Positions 61,272 through 64,000 of a stretch of DNA of 64,000 nt are shown here, piece by piece. The notes under the pieces were generated by a model. The model had not been told where the DNA came from. It was given only the letters and a program-made list of their open reading frames with translations, and searched no databases. The first letter of the stretch is position 1. Each line of letters starts with the position of its first letter. The position numbers and the translations under genes were made by a program. The stretch comes from an uncultured Bacteroides sp. (GTDB lineage Bacteria; Bacteroidota; Bacteroidia; Bacteroidales; Bacteroidaceae). The stretch covers positions 1 to 64,000 of the forward strand of contig UQVZ01000006.1 of NCBI GenBank assembly GCA_900544675.1. Reading direction: 5' to 3'.

Positions 61272-63281
61272 TTACTTTTTCCGTTTCAGCACGACTGCCG
61301 AACGGGCAGGTATGTAAAGTTTAAGCCATTCTTTCTTTTCCTTGGCATAAAGCGGGTCAGCACAGGTAAAGTGGGATACCGTATCATCGGCAAAGCCAAA
61401 ACCGCCAAATGCTTTATTATCCGTATTCAAGACAACATCATATTCGCCGCGCGGAACCAGGAAGCCATAATCAGTGAACGAACGGGTCGGATTAAAGTTG
61501 AATACGAACACCAAATCTTTCCGACGGTAAGCCAATACTTGGTCGCCGTCATTGTGCCAAACTTCTACTACGTCCGTCTTTTGGATATTCTTTACACTTT
61601 CAATTAGATGAACCATAGCGGCATCGAAATCGCCCAAATAATGATAACACAAAGTCGGGTCATCTACCAAGTGCCATTGACGGCGTGCGTATTTATACGA
61701 CCATCCGTTACCTTCACGCGGGAAATCAATCCATTCGGGATGACCGAATTCATTACCCATAAAATTCAGGTAACCGCCGTTAATGGTAGAAGCCGTAAGC
61801 AGGCGAATCATCTTATGCAAGGCAATGCCTCGTTCTACCGTGCCGTTTTCGTCACCGATACGGAAATGCCAATACATATCCGCATCAATCAATCGGAAGA
61901 TAATGGTCTTGTCGCCTACCAATGCCTGGTCATGGCTTTCGCAATAAGAAATAGTCTTTTCATCTTTACGGCGGTTGGTTACTTCCCAGAACATGCTTGA
62001 AGGTTTCCAGTCTTCGTCGCGACGTTCTTTGATAATCTTTATCCAATAATCCGGAATATTCATCGCCATGCGGTAATCGAATCCGTATCCGCCGTCGGCA
62101 AACGGAGCTGCCAGTCCCGGCATGCCCGACACTTCTTCGGCAATGGTAATGGCACGCGGATTTACCTGATGAATCAACTTATTTGCCAAGGTCAGGTAAC
62201 AGATGGCATTATCATCCTGATGTCCGTTGAAATAATCTTCGTAACTGCAGAACGCCTCTCCTAACCCGTGGCTGTAATAAAGCATCGAAGTGACCCCATC
62301 GAAACGGAATCCGTCGAAATGGAATTCTTCAAGCCAGTATTTGCAGTTGGACAACAAGAAATGAAGCACTTCGTTTTTGCCGTAATCGAAACACAGCGAA
62401 TCCCATGCCGGATGCTCACGACGGTCGCCCTGATAGAAATATTGACAGGGGTCACCTGCAAAGTTACCCAATCCTTCTACTTCATTCTTTACAGCATGCG
62501 AGTGGACAATATCCATAATGACAGCTATTCCCATCTGATGAGCTGTATCAATCAGTTGCTTCAATTCTTCGGGAGTACCGAAACGTGAGGAAGGAGCGAA
62601 GAAGCTGGAAACATGATAACCGAAACTTCCGTAATAAGGATGCTCCTGGATAGCCATAATCTGAATGCAGTTATAACCGTCTTTAGCGACACGAGGCAAT
62701 ACATTTTCACGGAATTCGTTGTAAGTGCCCACCTTTTCGGCATCCTGTGCCATACCGATATGGCATTCATAAATCATCAGCGGCGACACATTCGGATTGA
62801 AAACTTTTTTCTTGAACTTATAAGGCTTTTCCGGATTCCACACCTGAGCACTGAATATCTTGGTGTTGTCATCCTGGACTACACGGGTAGCCCATGCGGG
62901 GATACGTTCGCCGCATCCGCCTTCCCAATATACTTTCAGCTTATACAGGTCACCGTGTTTCATGGCTTTCTCAGGGAGGTTGATTTCCCAGTTTCCGCTA
63001 TTTCTTACTTTTTTCAACTTAAACTTCGGCAGTTCTTGCCAACCGTTAAAATCGCCTATCAGATAAATGGCAGTGGCGTTAGGCGCCCATTCGCGGAAAG
63101 TCCAACCTTTTTCAGTGCGGTGCAGTCCGAAATAAAGGTGTCCCGTAGCGAAATCGCTTAAGGTTTTCTTACCTGTTAATTCTTTTTCTTTATCAATTGC
63201 ATGTTGGTGTCTACCGTTAATAGCATCTTTGTAAGACTCCAACCAAGGATCGTTTTTGATAATATTCAATACTTCGTCCAT
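61272..63281 (-). CDS. glgB: Glycogen branching enzyme, eukaryote-like
   Basis: GlgB introduces alpha-1,6 branches into glycogen. The 669-residue protein has a CBM48 domain (about 48-135) and a GH13 catalytic barrel. The barrel shows DIVHSH at 257-262, the nucleophile Asp328 in FRFDGVTSM, the acid/base glutamate in AEEVSGMP near 382, and SHDQALVGD for the last conserved Asp-His region. The pattern HFDGFRFDGVTSMLYYSHG is that of eukaryotic branching enzymes, not of the Escherichia coli type. The GlgA, GlgC and GlgP genes are not in the window. A short open frame ends four bases upstream. Confidence 0.93.
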   Translation of the reverse strand: MDEVLNIIKNDPWLESYKDAINGRHQHAIDKEKELTGKKTLSDFATGHLYFGLHRTEKGWTFREWAPNATAIYLIGDFNGWQELPKFKLKKVRNSGNWEINLPEKAMKHGDLYKLKVYWEGGCGERIPAWATRVVQDDNTKIFSAQVWNPEKPYKFKKKVFNPNVSPLMIYECHIGMAQDAEKVGTYNEFRENVLPRVAKDGYNCIQIMAIQEHPYYGSFGYHVSSFFAPSSRFGTPEELKQLIDTAHQMGIAVIMDIVHSHAVKNEVEGLGNFAGDPCQYFYQGDRREHPAWDSLCFDYGKNEVLHFLLSNCKYWLEEFHFDGFRFDGVTSMLYYSHGLGEAFCSYEDYFNGHQDDNAICYLTLANKLIHQVNPRAITIAEEVSGMPGLAAPFADGGYGFDYRMAMNIPDYWIKIIKERRDEDWKPSSMFWEVTNRRKDEKTISYCESHDQALVGDKTIIFRLIDADMYWHFRIGDENGTVERGIALHKMIRLLTASTINGGYLNFMGNEFGHPEWIDFPREGNGWSYKYARRQWHLVDDPTLCYHYLGDFDAAMVHLIESVKNIQKTDVVEVWHNDGDQVLAYRRKDLVFVFNFNPTRSFTDYGFLVPRGEYDVVLNTDNKAFGGFGFADDTVSHFTCADPLYAKEKKEWLKLYIPARSAVVLKRKK

Positions 63282-63285
63282 AGTA

Positions 63286-63459
63286 TTAAGATTTTATTAG
63301 TTTACTTTTATGTTTACTATCACTTTTAATTCCATCAGGTGTTATGCCCACAGCATATCTGTCTTTAACGAAGGATGTGGGGAAGAAAGCTGCAACATCT
63401 ATGAACACGGGGTTCAGCAATGCATATTTCCCAATATTCTTCAATTTATCAGCAACCAT
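63286..63459 (-). CDS. Possible 57-residue protein upstream of glgB
   Basis: Reading the minus strand from ATG 63459 gives 57 codons and a TAA at 63286-63288, with no interruption. The product begins MVADKLKNIGKYALLNP, continues VFIDVAAFFPTSFVKDRYAV, and ends in a lysine- and serine-rich tail. It looks like a small soluble or membrane-touching protein, with no family I recognise. The stop codon is followed after four bases by the glgB ATG, so it would be translationally coupled to it. Composition is normal for a gene rather than for random intergenic sequence. I am only moderately confident that it is translated. Confidence 0.5.
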   Translation of the reverse strand: MVADKLKNIGKYALLNPVFIDVAAFFPTSFVKDRYAVGITPDGIKSDSKHKSKLIKS

Positions 63460-63484
63460 AATCGTTTATTTATAAGTTTTATAC

Positions 63485-64000
63485 TCAAGGTTCGAAATCG
63501 TCCACAGTATAGTTAATAAAATCAGCAAACCGCTTCACCTGTGCAAATACATCCACTATACGGTCTATATAGGCAGGTTTGTCAAAGAATGTATCAGGAA
63601 TGCGGTATGCAACCGAATAGTCTTTGCAACGGATATACTGGGGATAAGGGAAGTCGCGAGGAAATCCTTGCGGATTGGTTTTCAAGTGCTCTTCGCCTAT
63701 GACAGGGAAATAACGCTTGAAAGCAGGGTCTTCTACAATGGAACGGAACTCGTCGATATTGTCATACACCGAACGCCGTACGGCTTTTAGTACAGGAGAA
63801 GGCAAGCACCAGCAACCTCCTGCCAGCATGCAATTACCCGGTTCCAGATGAATATAGTAACCTCCATGCAAGGCATTTTTCCCTTTTGCATCGATATATC
63901 CTCCTATATGAGTCTTATAAGGGCTTTTATCTGGCGAGAACCGGATATCCCGGTAAATCCGGAATGTACAGTCGCGTGGTTGGAGATGAGCTACGCCTTC
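63485..64000 (-). CDS. DUF2461-family protein, 5' end cut by the window
   Basis: The frame runs to the window edge without a start, so only the C-terminal 171 residues are visible. They contain the DUF2461 pattern FRIYRDIRFSPDKSPYKTHI, then GGYYIHLEPGNCMLAGGCWC, and a helical end with IDRIVDVFAQVKRFADFINY. The function of the family is unknown. The TTG at 63871 is an internal codon here, not the start. It lies on the same strand as glgB and the small frame before it, and may be the first gene of that group. Confidence 0.85.
   Translation of the reverse strand, partial: EGVAHLQPRDCTFRIYRDIRFSPDKSPYKTHIGGYIDAKGKNALHGGYYIHLEPGNCMLAGGCWCLPSPVLKAVRRSVYDNIDEFRSIVEDPAFKRYFPVIGEEHLKTNPQGFPRDFPYPQYIRCKDYSVAYRIPDTFFDKPAYIDRIVDVFAQVKRFADFINYTVDDFEP

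Noticed and set aside
63310..63516. A 68-residue plus-strand frame in the glgB upstream region
   Set aside because: It is antisense to the better-supported 57-codon frame, spans the end of the DUF2461 gene, and has no recognisable content.

Overview
The window is chromosomal DNA from a member of the Bacteroidales, most likely a gut Bacteroidaceae (Bacteroides or Phocaeicola); I cannot name the species. The evidence is the complete batA-E aerotolerance-type operon, the lineage-typical families (NusG/UpxY-like protein, DUF4827 lipoprotein, archaeal/eukaryotic-type ProS, eukaryote-like GlgB, HU-LysM protein) and many promoters of the Bacteroides form (TTTG, about 20 bp, TAnnTTTG). Most of the window is ordinary core genome; the accessory signs are an eroded insertion sequence near the left end and a short MITE near 54.5 kb.

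Layout. 0-2.6 kb: a long NusG-like regulator with a long untranslated leader, then a remnant of an IS5-like transposase. 2.6-5.5 kb: two exported proteins and GlmM. 5.5-10.7 kb (minus strand): a probable operon of a glycosyltransferase, dihydroorotase, a free-standing MetH activation domain, a membrane phosphoesterase and PlsC. 10.9-11.1 kb: two tRNA-Lys(CUU) genes. 11.2-19.2 kb: LipB, a large TPR protein, Mfd and a secreted histidine acid phosphatase. 19.5-23.1 kb: FtsY, RimO, HU and a membrane-spanning HU-LysM protein. 23.3-32.6 kb: the bat operon (MoxR ATPase, DUF58, a BatD-like protein, BatA-E) ending in a PAP2 phosphatase.

32.7-34.6 kb holds a small helix-turn-helix-like protein, a Usp fusion and a YbjQ-family protein. 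34.9-38.7 kb (minus) holds GyrA and a TPR protein. 39.1-47.4 kb holds ClpC, HtpG, a degenerate thioredoxin-fold protein, SerB and a DEAD-box helicase. 47.6-53.8 kb holds DapA, LigA, TrmD, the PyrK-PyrD pair and an XRE regulator. 53.8-54.7 kb is an AT-rich gene-free gap with repeated promoter/operator-like motifs and the MITE. 54.7-64 kb holds HolA, a lone HsdR-N nuclease-like domain, a zinc-ribbon coiled-coil protein, a NIF3 protein, ProS, a membrane protein, GlgB preceded by an overlooked 57-codon reading frame, and a DUF2461 protein cut by the window edge.

Themes: DNA maintenance (Mfd, GyrA, LigA, HolA), protein quality control (ClpC, HtpG), pyrimidine synthesis (PyrC, PyrD, PyrK) and envelope biology (GlmM, PlsC, Bat, PAP2, HU-LysM). 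I found no clearly new multi-gene defence or mobile system. The best leads are the HU-LysM protein, the symmetric element around the pyrK promoter, the extended NusG protein, the GyrA Leu82 variant and the small frame before glgB.
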